This document shows positions 33,684 through 43,472 of a stretch of 64,000 nucleotides of DNA, one piece after another; position 1 is the first letter of the stretch, and each line of letters starts with the position of its first letter. Both the position numbers and the translations under genes were made by a program. The stretch covers positions 2,291,573 to 2,355,572 of the forward strand of contig NZ_CP147914.1 in NCBI RefSeq assembly GCF_039645565.1. The letters are read 5' to 3'. Below the pieces are notes generated by a model that was not told the origin of the DNA, made no database searches, and was given only the letters and a program-made list of their open reading frames with translations. The stretch comes from Sulfurimonas sp. HSL1-2. GTDB lineage: Bacteria; Campylobacterota; Campylobacteria; Campylobacterales; Sulfurimonadaceae.

Positions 33684-35625
33684 CACTGTCCTTTCGCGGC
33701 AGATCCAGCATGAAACAGGCACCCGCCCCGCGGTTGTGGACGCTGACGCTGCCGTTCATACTCTTCTCCATAATCGTTTTGACCATATAGAGTCCTATCC
33801 CCGTTCCCTGGGACTTGAACTTTGTCGTGAAATAGGGGTCGAATACCCGGTCGATGATGTCATCGGCGACGCCACCCCCGTTGTCGCACACCGCCACCAT
33901 GATCATCTCCCTGGCCGTCTGCACGCGGATAGTGACCTGCGGCTTTTTGGTCCCGTGGTCGAGCATCGCATCCTTGGCGTTGTTCAGAAGGTTGAGCATC
34001 ACCTGGGAAAACTCGTTCTCATGCCCCAGTGTCACCGGCCGTCCCTCGCATTTGAGATCGATCCCGATATTGTACCGGTTCAGGGTCGGCCGGAAGAGCT
34101 CCAGCACCTTTTCGATGGCGCCGCAGATACAGAACTCCTCGCGCTCACGGTCCGGCATGAAAAAGGTCCGGAAATCGTCAATGGTGTGTGTCATATACTC
34201 CATCAACGTCTCGGACTGCTCCTGGTAGGTCTGCATCTTCGCCTCACTGAGGTTTCCGAGCTGGTATTCAAAGAAGATGTTACTCTGGATCAGGGAGAGC
34301 TGGTTCAGGGGCTGCCGCCACTGGTGGGCGATATTCTCGATCATCTCCCCCATTGCCGCCTGGCGCGACTGCAGGATCATAATGCGGTCCTTCTCGCGCA
34401 GCTCGTCGACCTTGAGGGCGATCTTTACCTGGAGTTCGTCGTTGAACTCCCGCAGTTTCGCCATATGTTCATGTTTCATCATGTTGATCCGGTCTGCGAG
34501 GGCAAAGGAGAGCAGGATCATCTGGATCAGCGAACCGGCCTGCTGGGTATAGAGCATCACCGGATGCGTCGGTACCACCCCGAGCTGGTTCAGCGCCACG
34601 AGGATCGTCGCCAACAGGAAAACAATCCACCCGGCCAGGTAGTAGCGGGCCGCATGGTAGTTGGGCAGCACCTTGATCCCGGCGTAGATCAATACCCACG
34701 GGATGATCGCACTCCAGACGGCCGCCGCCGTGATCGCCGTATGGTAATCGAGCAGCAGCACCGCAAGGACCCCGAGAAAGGAGATGAACTCCGCAAAGGC
34801 GATGACACGTTCCGCCTGCGGGGCATGACGCTTGAGCATCAGGAAGTAGCGCGCAAAGCGGAACCCGAACATGGCCGAGAAGAAGATGAAAAAGGCCAGA
34901 CCGCTGTTGGCCATCCATACATTCCCCGGCCAGAGCCACTCCGGCCCCAGTCCGTCGAAATTGAGCTGGAAAAGCATGTAACTCGCCAGGAAGGCCAGAT
35001 AGTTGAAGTAGTGGATCTCCCGGACGAAGATGTAAAGCACCATGTTATAGACGAGCAGCAGCAGCATCACCCCGTAGAACAGCCCCAGGAGCAGGTTGGA
35101 AAAAGACTCCTCACGATAGGCGCCCGAGAGCCGTTCGACGGTCAAAGGGATCTGCAGCGCCCCCTGCGTCTTGACCTGGAGCAGGTAGGTGGTTGTTCCC
35201 TCCGTGGGCGGCAGCTTCTCCCAGAACATGCGGCTTGCATAGGCACGCGGGGCGTTCACGGTATCGCCGTCGCGGCTCAGCAACCTCAATCCCTCTCCCT
35301 CCAGACGGTAGAGGCTGTATTCATCGATGTGCGAATTCCCGATGCTCAGAATCCACTCCGTCTTGTCGCCCGCGGGACGGGTAAGCTCAAAGCGTATCCA
35401 GATGGGTTTATCGACGAACCCGAAATTATAGATGGTCGATTCCGCCGCCCTGAAACGTGGCATCCACTCCGGGATCATCTCCGGGGACACGGGCGTTTTG
35501 TCTTCAATCAGATAGGCACTGTCCGGGACGATGTTGATCTCGCCGCTTTCCGAGGGCTCCAGCGTGACCGTGCCGGCAGCCGCATACAGTGACAGAAGCA
35601 ATACGATGATAATTGTACGAATCAT
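33673..35625 (-). CDS. 7TM-DISM sensor histidine kinase
   Basis: A 650-residue kinase: signal peptide (1-18), extracellular DISM sensor domain (about 30-165), seven membrane segments (about 175-380), coiled coil (385-420), HisKA with His434 in ENIAHQWRQPLNQLS, and an ATPase domain with NLLNNAKDA, DNGGGV and GTGIGLYMVK. The DISM extracellular domain is thought to bind carbohydrates or other small ligands. No response regulator is adjacent; nhaA is coupled downstream. Confidence 0.92.
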   Translation of the reverse strand: MIRTIIIVLLLSLYAAAGTVTLEPSESGEINIVPDSAYLIEDKTPVSPEMIPEWMPRFRAAESTIYNFGFVDKPIWIRFELTRPAGDKTEWILSIGNSHIDEYSLYRLEGEGLRLLSRDGDTVNAPRAYASRMFWEKLPPTEGTTTYLLQVKTQGALQIPLTVERLSGAYREESFSNLLLGLFYGVMLLLLVYNMVLYIFVREIHYFNYLAFLASYMLFQLNFDGLGPEWLWPGNVWMANSGLAFFIFFSAMFGFRFARYFLMLKRHAPQAERVIAFAEFISFLGVLAVLLLDYHTAITAAAVWSAIIPWVLIYAGIKVLPNYHAARYYLAGWIVFLLATILVALNQLGVVPTHPVMLYTQQAGSLIQMILLSFALADRINMMKHEHMAKLREFNDELQVKIALKVDELREKDRIMILQSRQAAMGEMIENIAHQWRQPLNQLSLIQSNIFFEYQLGNLSEAKMQTYQEQSETLMEYMTHTIDDFRTFFMPDREREEFCICGAIEKVLELFRPTLNRYNIGIDLKCEGRPVTLGHENEFSQVMLNLLNNAKDAMLDHGTKKPQVTIRVQTAREMIMVAVCDNGGGVADDIIDRVFDPYFTTKFKSQGTGIGLYMVKTIMEKSMNGSVSVHNRGAGACFMLDLPRKDSDAT

Positions 35626-35708
35626 GCGTCCCTTCCCGCGTTACATTGGGGACTATTATAGGGTGAAATGTTGAAAAGGGGGGTAAAGGCGCCCGGAGGC
35701 ACCGGAGA

Positions 35709-37631
35709 TCAGGAGAGCTGTGCGGCGATCGCGTCGGCCGTGAAGCCGAATTTTGTGAAAAGTTCGCCGGCCGGTGCGCTGGCACCGAAGGTGTCCATGC
35801 CGATGACCGTTTCGGCAAAGCGGTACCACTCCATCCCGCGGGCCGCTTCAATGGCGACGGCCTTCGTGCCCGGCTTGACGATTTCGGCGATGTAGGAGGC
35901 ATCCTGCTCGAGAAAGAGGTCGAAACACGGGACACTGACGACGTTCGCCTTGATCCCTTTGTCTGCAAGCTTCGTCTTGACCTCAACGGCCAGGCCGACT
36001 TCCGAACCCGAAGCCATCAGCGTCATTGCCGCATCCGCTTCTTCGCTCAGCAGGTAACCGCCCTGCGCTGCGCTTCCCTTGGCCGGGGCATCGAGCAGCG
36101 GAAGGTTCTGGCGTGAACAGACGAAGGCCGACGGGGCGTCGGTTTTGGCCAGGGCCCACTTCCAGGCTTCGATGTTCTCGTTGCCGTCCGCCGGACGCCA
36201 GACGTAGAAGTTCGGCAGGGCGCGGAACTGCCCCAGGTGTTCGATCGGCTGGTGGGTCGGGCCGTCTTCGCCGACGCCGATGCTGTCGTGCGTCCAGATG
36301 AAGAAGTGCTGGATACCGCTCAGCGCCGCGATACGCGCCGCCGGTTTGAGGTAGTCGCTGAAGACGAAGAAGGTCGCACTGAACGGCATCAGCGGGCCGT
36401 AGAGAGCCATGGCGTTCGTAATGGCCCCCATCGCGTGTTCGCGGATACCGAAGTGGATGTTCTTGCCGCGCGGGAACTCGCCGAGGTCTTTGAGCTCCGT
36501 TTTGTTGGACGGTCCGAGGTCCGCCGAACCGCCGAGGAAGCCCGGGATCGCCTTGGCGACGGCATTGAGGATCTTCCCGTTCGTGTTACGCGTCGCGTCG
36601 GCCTTGTCGAATACCGGCCACTGGATGCGGGAGAAGTCCGGGGCAGTCAGGGCGCCCAGCGCTTCGTTCTGCTCGACCAGCGGGAGGGTGGCCAGGCGGT
36701 GTTTCCATTCACGCTCGGCCAGGTCGCCCGCTTCGACGGCGCAGCGGAAACGGGCCAGGACGTCTTCGTCGACCTGGAACGCCTCGTTCGGGTTGAACCC
36801 GCAGTTCGTCTTCGCTTCGCAGATGATCTCCTCGCCCAGCGGCGCACCGTGGGAGTGGTGAGAGCCTTCCATCTCGCACGCGCCCTTGGCGATCGTCGTA
36901 TCGGCGATGATGAGTACCGGTTTCATGCGTGTTTTGGCTTCGGTGATGACGGCGTCGATCGCGTCGTAGTCATGCCCGTCCACTTCAAGAACGTCCCACC
37001 CCTGCGATTCGAAGCGCTGCGCGACGTTTTCGCTGATGCTCAGGTCCGTCGAACCCTCGATCGTGATGCGGTTGGAGTCGTAGATGAGGATCAGGTTGTC
37101 CAGCCGGTTGTGGCCGGCGATGGAACACGCCTCGTAGCTGATCCCCTCTTCCAGATCGCCGTCGCCGCAGAGGCAGTAGACGTGGTGGTCGATCACTTTG
37201 GCGGTCTCGGAGTTCACCTGTGCGCCGACGTACTTTGAGGCCATCGCAAAACCGACGGCGTTGGCGACGCCCTGGCCCAGCGGGCCGGTCGTGATCTCGA
37301 TCCCTTCCGTGTGGCCGTACTCCGGGTGGCCCGGCGTCTTGGAGTCGAGCTGTCGGAACTGCTTGAGGTCCTCGATCTCGAGGCCGTAGCCCCAGAGGTA
37401 GTAGAGCGAATAGATCAGGCCGGTCGCATGGCCGCCGGAGAAGACGAGGCGGTCGCGGTTGAGCCACTTGGGGTTTTTGGGGTTGTGGCTGAGGTGCTCG
37501 GAGAGCACGACGGCGATATCCGCCAGGCCCATCGGGGCACCCGGGTGGCCGGAGTTCGCCTTCTGGACCATGTCGGCCGCAAGGAAGCGGATCGTATTCG
37601 CCATTTTGGCGCGCATCGTATTGTCGCTCAT
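35709..37631 (-). CDS. tkt: Transketolase
   Basis: A 640-residue thiamine diphosphate enzyme of the pentose phosphate pathway. Motifs include NSGHPGAPMGLADI, GPLGQGVANAVG, the ThDP motif CGDGDLEEGISYEA and FSDYLKPAARIAAL. AAGG is 6 bases before the ATG at 37631, preferred over the ATG at 37652. It follows ispA on the minus strand after a 192-base gap. Confidence 0.96.
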   Translation of the reverse strand: MSDNTMRAKMANTIRFLAADMVQKANSGHPGAPMGLADIAVVLSEHLSHNPKNPKWLNRDRLVFSGGHATGLIYSLYYLWGYGLEIEDLKQFRQLDSKTPGHPEYGHTEGIEITTGPLGQGVANAVGFAMASKYVGAQVNSETAKVIDHHVYCLCGDGDLEEGISYEACSIAGHNRLDNLILIYDSNRITIEGSTDLSISENVAQRFESQGWDVLEVDGHDYDAIDAVITEAKTRMKPVLIIADTTIAKGACEMEGSHHSHGAPLGEEIICEAKTNCGFNPNEAFQVDEDVLARFRCAVEAGDLAEREWKHRLATLPLVEQNEALGALTAPDFSRIQWPVFDKADATRNTNGKILNAVAKAIPGFLGGSADLGPSNKTELKDLGEFPRGKNIHFGIREHAMGAITNAMALYGPLMPFSATFFVFSDYLKPAARIAALSGIQHFFIWTHDSIGVGEDGPTHQPIEHLGQFRALPNFYVWRPADGNENIEAWKWALAKTDAPSAFVCSRQNLPLLDAPAKGSAAQGGYLLSEEADAAMTLMASGSEVGLAVEVKTKLADKGIKANVVSVPCFDLFLEQDASYIAEIVKPGTKAVAIEAARGMEWYRFAETVIGMDTFGASAPAGELFTKFGFTADAIAAQLS

Positions 37632-37823
37632 TATCATCCTTGTTGAATTCATTTGTGTCGATTGATATAGCTCAATGTTTATCTACTTTACACGTCACCG
37701 GAGCAAAACAAGGGTACCGCTCGCAAAGCGATGTTTCCTTGAAAGCCCCGGCGACTACGCTGACGCTGTGTCCGCTTCGGCAGCGGGCCCTCGCGCAGAT
37801 AATCCGCGCTAACTTTGCATATG

Positions 37824-38669
37824 TCACTTATGCCGATTGATGTAATGCAAAAGCATCGGTGAGAGTTCGTCGTACAAACGCTCATCGAAACTTTCAAGCT
37901 GCGTTTCGAGTTCCGCGGCCAGTTTGTCGGCCTCCGCCACGGCACCGTCGAGTCCCAGGAGGGTGACGAAGCTGTTCTTCGCCTCGTCGTTGTTCGTCGT
38001 CTTGCCCGCCTCTTCGCTCGTCTGCGTGACGTCGAGGATGTCGTCCTGGATCTGGAAGAGCAGCCCCAGGTCGATCCCGAAGTCGTAGAGCGGCTGCTCC
38101 AGGGTTTTCTGGCCGGCGATGACCGCCCCCATCTGCAGCGCACACGCGATCAGCTTCGCCGTCTTGTTCGTGTGCAGGAACTTCACCTCGTCCAGGGCGA
38201 GTTTCGTCTGCTCGAACGTGCAGTCGATCGCCTGTCCCAGTACCATCCCGTCGCTGCCCCCGTTCTTGGCGAGCAGGTTGATGAGCCGTACCCGTGTCCG
38301 GTCCGAAAACGGTGCCTCGGAGAGGACTTCGAAGGCATGGGTGTTGAGCGCATCGCCGACGAGGATCGCGGTTACCTCGTCATAGCGGGTGTGCAGGGTT
38401 GGGAAACCGCGGCGCAGGTCCGCGTCATCCATTGCCGGCAGGTCGTCGTGGATCAGCGAATAGGTGTGCAGCATCTCGATGGCCAGCGCCGCGTGGTTGG
38501 CCGCATCGATGAGCAGCGGGTTGAACGCGCGTACTACCCCCAGCAGCAGGGCCGGACGGAAACGTTTCCCGCCGGCGGTCAGCATCAGCGAGAGGGCCGT
38601 GTCGTAGTGGGGGTGAAAACTCTCCGCACGGGGCAGATTGTCCTGTAAAAAGCGTTCAAACTCTTCCAT
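37824..38669 (-). CDS. ispA: Polyprenyl (farnesyl) diphosphate synthase
   Basis: A 281-residue short-chain prenyltransferase making farnesyl diphosphate. It has the first aspartate-rich motif HDDLPAMDDADLRRG, the GGKRFRP segment and the second motif FQIQDDILD. The first motif, with extra residues between the aspartates, marks the bacterial IspA type. GGAAG precedes the ATG. The gene lies just after ybaB. Confidence 0.93.
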   Translation of the reverse strand: MEEFERFLQDNLPRAESFHPHYDTALSLMLTAGGKRFRPALLLGVVRAFNPLLIDAANHAALAIEMLHTYSLIHDDLPAMDDADLRRGFPTLHTRYDEVTAILVGDALNTHAFEVLSEAPFSDRTRVRLINLLAKNGGSDGMVLGQAIDCTFEQTKLALDEVKFLHTNKTAKLIACALQMGAVIAGQKTLEQPLYDFGIDLGLLFQIQDDILDVTQTSEEAGKTTNNDEAKNSFVTLLGLDGAVAEADKLAAELETQLESFDERLYDELSPMLLHYINRHK

Positions 38670-38735
38670 GCTTCTTCCGTGCGGTTTAATCGTGAAATGG
38701 TAACATGAATTTGTACAAAGGGAGGTTATGCCGGG

Positions 38736-39050
38736 TCAGTTGCCGGCGAAGGGGTTCATGCCGCCGAGCATCCCCATTGCGGAGTGTTTTTTGTTGTCTT
38801 CGACCATCTTGACCGCATCGTTGATAGCCGCGATCAGCAGGATCTGGAGCGATGCTTTGTCTTCGAGCAGCGAATCGTCGATCTCGAGGTCAACGGCCTC
38901 GCCTCTGCCGTTCATTTCGAGCCGTACCATGCCCCCGCCCGTTTTGACGGTAAAGGTACGCTCGGCGAGTTCCGCATCGAACTTGGCAGCCTGCTCCTGC
39001 ATCTGCTCGAGCATTTTGCCCATGTCGCCCAGATTCATTTTGTCAAACAT
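38736..39050 (-). CDS. YbaB/EbfC family nucleoid-associated protein
   Basis: A 104-residue DNA-binding protein of the YbaB/EbfC family. The N-terminal helix has MGKMLEQMQEQAAKFDAEL, followed by the beta strand segment TFTVKTGGGMVRLEMNGRGE. The family forms dimers that bind DNA and organise the nucleoid. Its ATG overlaps the panD stop (TGATG). Confidence 0.9.
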   Translation of the reverse strand: MFDKMNLGDMGKMLEQMQEQAAKFDAELAERTFTVKTGGGMVRLEMNGRGEAVDLEIDDSLLEDKASLQILLIAAINDAVKMVEDNKKHSAMGMLGGMNPFAGN

Positions 39051-39415
39051 CAGATCTCGTGCAGTACATCCGTGATGCCGTTATCGTCGTCAACAAGGAC
39101 GACGGTCGGCTTGTAGGTTTCCAACTCACTCTCGTCAAAGGTCGCATAAGCGACGATGATCACCTTGTCCCCTTTGTGCACCTTGCGCGCCGCCGCCCCG
39201 TTGAGGCAGATGTCGCGTTTGCCGCGTTCACCAAGGATGATGTAGGTTGAGAAGCGCTCGCCGTTGTTGATATTGAGGATCTCCACTTTCTGGCCTACCC
39301 GCATGCGGGAGGCTTCGAGCAGCTCCTCGTCAATCGTGATGGAACCGACGTAGTTGAGGTTCGCATCCGTGACGGTGGCACGGTGAATTTTGCTGTAAAG
39401 CATTTCGATCGTCAT
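39050..39415 (-). CDS. panD: Aspartate 1-decarboxylase
   Basis: A 121-residue pyruvoyl enzyme that makes beta-alanine for pantothenate and CoA. The precursor cleaves itself between Gly24 and Ser25 (YVGSITID), generating the pyruvoyl group; NGERFSTY and [13 protein letters not shown] match the family. The start at 39415 gives [20 protein letters not shown] is a possible shorter start. It is coupled to ybaB and 7 bases after the ferredoxin gene. Confidence 0.95.
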   Translation of the reverse strand: MTIEMLYSKIHRATVTDANLNYVGSITIDEELLEASRMRVGQKVEILNINNGERFSTYIILGERGKRDICLNGAAARKVHKGDKVIIVAYATFDESELETYKPTVVLVDDDNGITDVLHEI

Positions 39416-39422
39416 GTATGTT

Positions 39423-39797
39423 TTATCTTCCCATCTGCTGCTGCATTGTTTCCGGCGAGATCGGTGCATCCCACAGTTCGCCCGGAATGATGTACTCTTC
39501 GACCGGCGTCCCGCCGATGATGTGTTCATCGATAATGCGCGTGATTTTGTCTTTGTTCAGACCGGCGTACATAAAATGTCCCGGTTCGACCAACATCACC
39601 GGGCCGACGTTACAGCGGTTAAGACACGCCGTACGGACCGGTTGTACTGTCGCAATTATACCCTTTTGCATCAAAGTCTGTGCTAAATGCTGGAAAAGAT
39701 CCTGTGTCTGCGGGTTTACGCAGGACGGTTTGGGCATTCCCGGAGGGGAAGATTGCTCGCATTTGAAAATATAGAAAGCCGGCTGTGGTACACCCAT
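39423..39797 (-). CDS. Thioredoxin-like [2Fe-2S] ferredoxin
   Basis: A 124-residue thioredoxin-fold ferredoxin of the type found in NuoE C-termini and Clostridium 2Fe-2S ferredoxin. Four cluster cysteines are visible: Cys13 (IFKCEQ), Cys26 (KPSCVN), and the pair in [18 protein letters not shown]. It acts as a cytoplasmic electron carrier with unknown partners. CGGAG is 6 bases before the ATG at 39797. Confidence 0.87.
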   Translation of the reverse strand: MGVPQPAFYIFKCEQSSPPGMPKPSCVNPQTQDLFQHLAQTLMQKGIIATVQPVRTACLNRCNVGPVMLVEPGHFMYAGLNKDKITRIIDEHIIGGTPVEEYIIPGELWDAPISPETMQQQMGR

Positions 39798-39915
39798 GGT
39801 ATTCTCCGTGTTGAATAGAATTTGAAAAAACTCGCGTATTATAGCCAACGGTCAAGCCGGCCGAATTTAGCGAAAAAGTTAGTGGGAAGGCTTAAGACAA
39901 CGCCGAAGGCGCTGC

Positions 39916-40527
39916 TTACGGCGTGACAGTGACCGTCAGCGAGGCATTGACGTCGTAACGCGTCACGTTGATATCGAGGGTGCCATTGGCATCCCCCGTA
40001 TAGAGGGTACCGTTCTGCTCCAGGGTCGCGTTGCTCTCCCCGGCATTGCCCAGTATCCACGTCATGCTCTCGGTCACGTCCAGCGTCGTATTGTCGTCAA
40101 AGGTTCCCAGCGCCTGGAGTTGCAACGTCTGTTCCTGCGAAAGGTTCGTCTCGTTGTTCTCGATGGAGAGCGTGACCGAGGTGAGGGCATGGACGTGGAT
40201 GACGGCCGTGTCGAAGAACTGGTTGTAGCTGCCGGTGATCTCGACATCACCGCCGTCGCTGCCCCCCTCGACAAGCCCGTTGATGTCAACCGTCGCGATC
40301 GAACTGTTGGATTCGCTCCAGTCAATAAACTCTGTGACGTTGCTGTCGGGAACGCCGTTCGTGTAGGAAGCGACGGCGTTCATCTGCACCTTCCGGGTCG
40401 CGTAGAACGTCGTGGCGTTCGCCTCGACGGCGATCGACGCGATATCACCGGCCAGCGGCGTGTTGCTGTTCTCGCCACAGCCGACGAGCAGCCATGTGGC
40501 GGCAATAAGTATCCCTCTGCTGTACAT
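39916..40527 (-). CDS. Lipoprotein with Ig-like (BIG2-type) domains
   Basis: A 203-residue lipoprotein: signal peptide with lipobox LLVGC (Cys17), then two beta-rich repeats of about 85 residues. Each resembles a bacterial Ig-like BIG2 domain (SIAVEANATTFYATRKVQMNAVA ... and SVTLSIENNETNLSQEQ ..., the second with the WILGN-type tryptophan). It is probably surface or periplasm exposed. It follows the small barrel gene by 8 bases, so the pair likely forms one envelope module. Confidence 0.75.
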   Translation of the reverse strand: MYSRGILIAATWLLVGCGENSNTPLAGDIASIAVEANATTFYATRKVQMNAVASYTNGVPDSNVTEFIDWSESNSSIATVDINGLVEGGSDGGDVEITGSYNQFFDTAVIHVHALTSVTLSIENNETNLSQEQTLQLQALGTFDDNTTLDVTESMTWILGNAGESNATLEQNGTLYTGDANGTLDINVTRYDVNASLTVTVTP

Positions 40528-40535
40528 GCCCTCTC

Positions 40536-41099
40536 CTAAAAACGGTAGTTGATGCCGATGTACGGCTCGAAGATGGACGAGGCCGTCTCCGTCTGGTTGC
40601 TGATCATATCAGCATCTTCCCAGCTTTTGGCCCGGTAGATGACGGAGGCCTCCAGGTCAAACCCGAGTCCCAAGGGCAGATAGGAGCCGAGACCGGCGAA
40701 AAAGCTGCCCGAGCTGACCGATTTCGTCAGCGTGCGGCGCACCTCAAGCTCGCCGGCACCGAACCCGAGTTTGAAAAAGGGGTAGAAGCCCATATCAAAA
40801 TCGAAGGCCTTGATGAGGCTGATGTCGAAATAGATGTAGTCGGTATCGCGTTCCGAGAAGATATTCTTATCGTAGCGGCCGTACCCCAGGTCGACTTCGA
40901 CCGCGTACCCGCGGATGTCGCCGTAGCCCGCCTTGAGCTGTACGCCCTGCAGCGTTGCCGACGTTGTACGGTCGGACGTTCCGGGGTTCTCGACACGGAA
41001 ATCCTCGCTCCCCGCAATGCCCCCGAGACCGACATGCAACGTCGCGTCGGCATGCAGTACCCCGAGGCACAGCGCCGTAATAACCAAAAAACGTTTCAC
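40536..41099 (-). CDS. Small outer-membrane beta-barrel protein
   Basis: A 187-residue protein with signal peptide (MKRFLVITALCLGVLHADA) and alternating beta strands ending in YIGINYRF, the C-terminal aromatic signal of outer-membrane barrels; the size suggests eight strands. No specific family is recognised. The GTG at 41099 is chosen since it gives a typical signal peptide and has AAGGCGG upstream; a TTG at 41132 overlapping the murE stop is possible. Confidence 0.7.
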   Translation of the reverse strand: MKRFLVITALCLGVLHADATLHVGLGGIAGSEDFRVENPGTSDRTTSATLQGVQLKAGYGDIRGYAVEVDLGYGRYDKNIFSERDTDYIYFDISLIKAFDFDMGFYPFFKLGFGAGELEVRRTLTKSVSSGSFFAGLGSYLPLGLGFDLEASVIYRAKSWEDADMISNQTETASSIFEPYIGINYRF

Positions 41100-41128
41100 C
41101 CTACCGCCTTTTTTAACCGTAATGATAG

Positions 41129-42424
41129 TCAAACCTCACTTAACAGTGAACGAATGACCTCACGGTCGTCGAAAGGAAACTGCTTGTCGTAGATGATCTG
41201 GTACTGCTCGTCCCCTTTTCCGAGGACGACGACGACTTCGTCCCCGCTGCGCGTTTCGAGCGCCTTGGCGATTGCCGCTTTGCGGTTGGGTTCGACCACG
41301 GCCTTCTCCGGGTGGGTCATCCCGCCGAGGATATCCGCGATGATCGCATCGGGGTCTTCGCTGCGCGGGTTGTCGCTGGTGATAAAGACCTTCTTGGCAA
41401 GGTTCTCCGCCACCCGGCCCATCAGGGGGCGTTTGGAGCGGTCGCGGTCGCCCCCCGCCCCGAAGACGACCAGCATCTCCTTCTCTTTGAGGGCATTGAG
41501 CACCTGCGCCATCCCGTCAGGGGTGTGGGCGAAATCGACGATGACCAGCGGGGATTCGCTGACCACCTCCATCCGGCCGCTCACGCCGGCGAATCCGCTG
41601 ACGGCGTCGCAGACCGCTTCGAGGTCCTCGCCGGTCACGAGGTGGACCGCTGCGACGGCTGCGGTCAAATTATAGACGTTGAAAAAACCGTGCATCGGGC
41701 TGTGGAAGGTGTGGACCTTCCCGAAGTGCTGCACGACGGCGCTGATACCGTCGTTGAGCGAATAGGCCACCACCTTGTAGGTCGCCGGGTTCTCCGCCCC
41801 GTAGGTAAAGGCGTTTTTGATGTTGAAATCCGCTTTCGCTTCATCCTTATTGATCAGTTTCTTCCCTTCGTCGGTGAAGAAGCTGTTTTTGACGCGTATG
41901 TACTCCTCGAGCGTTTCATGGTAATCGAGGTGGTCCTGGGTGATGTTGGTCAGGATCTTCAGCGCGAAATCGATCCCCTCAGCCCGCGCCTGGACGATGG
42001 CGTGGGAACTCACCTCCATGACGAAGTATTCACATCCCGCGGCGACCGCCTGGTAGATATGGCGGTAGGTCTCCAGCAGCGTCGGTGTCGTGAGGCTTTT
42101 CCCCTCCACGACGGCATCGTTCATGAAAAAGCCGCGGGTCCCCTGCATTGCCGCTTTGTGACCGAGGTCCAGCAGGATGGAGTAGACGGCGCTCGCCGTC
42201 GTCGTCTTGCCGTTGGTACCGGTGATCCCGATCACCTTGATGCGGTCAAGACCGAAGAGGGAGGCAACGTCGGCGGGGGAGATGATGGAGTGGGCGCCGC
42301 GTGCCTTCGCATCGTCCAGGTAGCGGCGGTTAAGTCCGGTGAGAACGAACGCCGTCTCAGCGTCGCACTCCGCGGAGTTTTCCGTTACAAAACGGAACGG
42401 CTGATCAGGAAGCGCTATCTTCAA
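41129..42424 (-). CDS. murE: UDP-N-acetylmuramoyl-tripeptide synthetase (mDAP-adding)
   Basis: A 431-residue Mur ligase adding meso-diaminopimelate to UDP-MurNAc-Ala-Glu. The P-loop GITGTNGKTTTASAV, MEVSSHAIVQAR, NITQDHLDYH and the DNPRSEDP motif specific for diaminopimelate recognition are present. Compared with typical MurE of about 490 residues its N-terminal domain is short, as in other Campylobacterota. Its start overlaps the TPR-like gene by 20 bases. Confidence 0.95.
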   Translation of the reverse strand: MKIALPDQPFRFVTENSAECDAETAFVLTGLNRRYLDDAKARGAHSIISPADVASLFGLDRIKVIGITGTNGKTTTASAVYSILLDLGHKAAMQGTRGFFMNDAVVEGKSLTTPTLLETYRHIYQAVAAGCEYFVMEVSSHAIVQARAEGIDFALKILTNITQDHLDYHETLEEYIRVKNSFFTDEGKKLINKDEAKADFNIKNAFTYGAENPATYKVVAYSLNDGISAVVQHFGKVHTFHSPMHGFFNVYNLTAAVAAVHLVTGEDLEAVCDAVSGFAGVSGRMEVVSESPLVIVDFAHTPDGMAQVLNALKEKEMLVVFGAGGDRDRSKRPLMGRVAENLAKKVFITSDNPRSEDPDAIIADILGGMTHPEKAVVEPNRKAAIAKALETRSGDEVVVVLGKGDEQYQIIYDKQFPFDDREVIRSLLSEV

Positions 42425-43007
42425 CCGGGCGGCTCTTCAGAATGTCGCGCAGCAGGGCGCGCAGTTGGTCGTCGTTAGGGTACATGGAGAGGGCCGTCTC
42501 GATGTAATTCATGGCCATCTTGTGGTACCCGTGGCTGTTCAGCTGGCTGAGGAAGTCGATGAACTCCTCTTTTTCGGTGATCAGCACCCGTGTGGAGAAC
42601 ATGATATTCTCGAAAATCATTTTGAAATCCCCCTGCTCTTTGACGAGCTGGCGGAAATCGTCGTAGAGAATCCCGTCTTCGTAATCCAGGCGCTGGCGCA
42701 TCGGTTCGGTAAAGAGTGAGGTGAGCTGGTCGACCGTCCCGTCCATTGTCTGCAGGATCTCGGCGATGACCGTATCGGCCTGTTCCGCATCCTCTTCACG
42801 CAGGACTTCGTAGTAGTCGAACAGCGCCTCGGCCGCCTCTTCGCCGCTCATCGCCATCTCGGCGAGAATCGCGCCGTTAAAGGCCTCTTTGGATTCGGGG
42901 TAATCCTGGAGTACCTGCGCGTATTGACGCAATGCCTCTTCATAATTTTCCTGGTTGAAACTTTCGTTAGCAAGGGCAAGCGTTTTATATTTGTTGACTG
43001 GTTTCAT
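42405..43007 (-). CDS. TPR-like cytoplasmic protein
   Basis: A 200-residue, highly acidic helical protein. The N-terminus has a tetratricopeptide-like unit (ANESFNQENYEEALRQYAQ ... YPESKEAFNGA) and a second one lies near the C-terminus (KMAMNYIETALSMYPNDD). No signal peptide; probably a protein-interaction module. GGAAG precedes the ATG at 43007. It is cotranscribed with the NifU-type gene and murE. Confidence 0.75.
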   Translation of the reverse strand: MKPVNKYKTLALANESFNQENYEEALRQYAQVLQDYPESKEAFNGAILAEMAMSGEEAAEALFDYYEVLREEDAEQADTVIAEILQTMDGTVDQLTSLFTEPMRQRLDYEDGILYDDFRQLVKEQGDFKMIFENIMFSTRVLITEKEEFIDFLSQLNSHGYHKMAMNYIETALSMYPNDDQLRALLRDILKSRPVEDSAS

Positions 43008-43094
43008 GCTCTTCCTTCTTTCAAAAATCGTATGCATTTCTCTCTCTAGAGATAATCTATTATAACGTATTTTTTGTTATCTCTCGACGGGCGC

Positions 43095-43370
43095 CTACAC
43101 GGCGTCCATCTGGTTTTCCATGCCCATGGGCAGGTTAACGACACTCAGCTCGGGGTGGATATCCATGCGCAGCTGGCGCTCGACCCCGTATTTAAGGGTA
43201 TTGCCCGAGCTCCCGCACCCGACACACGCTCCGCCGAGCTGCACGTAGACAACACCGTTCTTGACGCCCAGCAGTTTGATGTCACCGCCGTCGAGCGCCA
43301 GAGAGGGGCGTACCTTTTCGATGACGTTTTTCACCGGATCATACAGTTCTTCATCTGTAAACGGAATCAT
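43095..43370 (-). CDS. NifU C-terminal-domain Fe-S scaffold protein
   Basis: A 91-residue protein that is essentially a NifU C-terminal (Nfu) domain, with the cluster-binding motif GGACVGCGSS. It carries and transfers Fe-S clusters in the cytoplasm. The ATG at 43370 has AAAGGA upstream; a GTG at 43394 is unlikely because it would include this ribosome binding site. First gene of the run leading into murE. Confidence 0.92.
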   Translation of the reverse strand: MIPFTDEELYDPVKNVIEKVRPSLALDGGDIKLLGVKNGVVYVQLGGACVGCGSSGNTLKYGVERQLRMDIHPELSVVNLPMGMENQMDAV

Positions 43371-43472
43371 ATATGATTGTCCTTTTTTCGACACCTGTCG
43401 ACAATTTTATGATCATAAAATAGGAAAAATGCGCTTAACAAGTCATAAATTTAACGAGGAGACGCCGATCCC

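Noticed and set aside
33589-35592. 667-codon plus-strand reading frame
   Set aside because: Antisense to the 7TM-DISM histidine kinase; Arg/His-rich shadow without domains.
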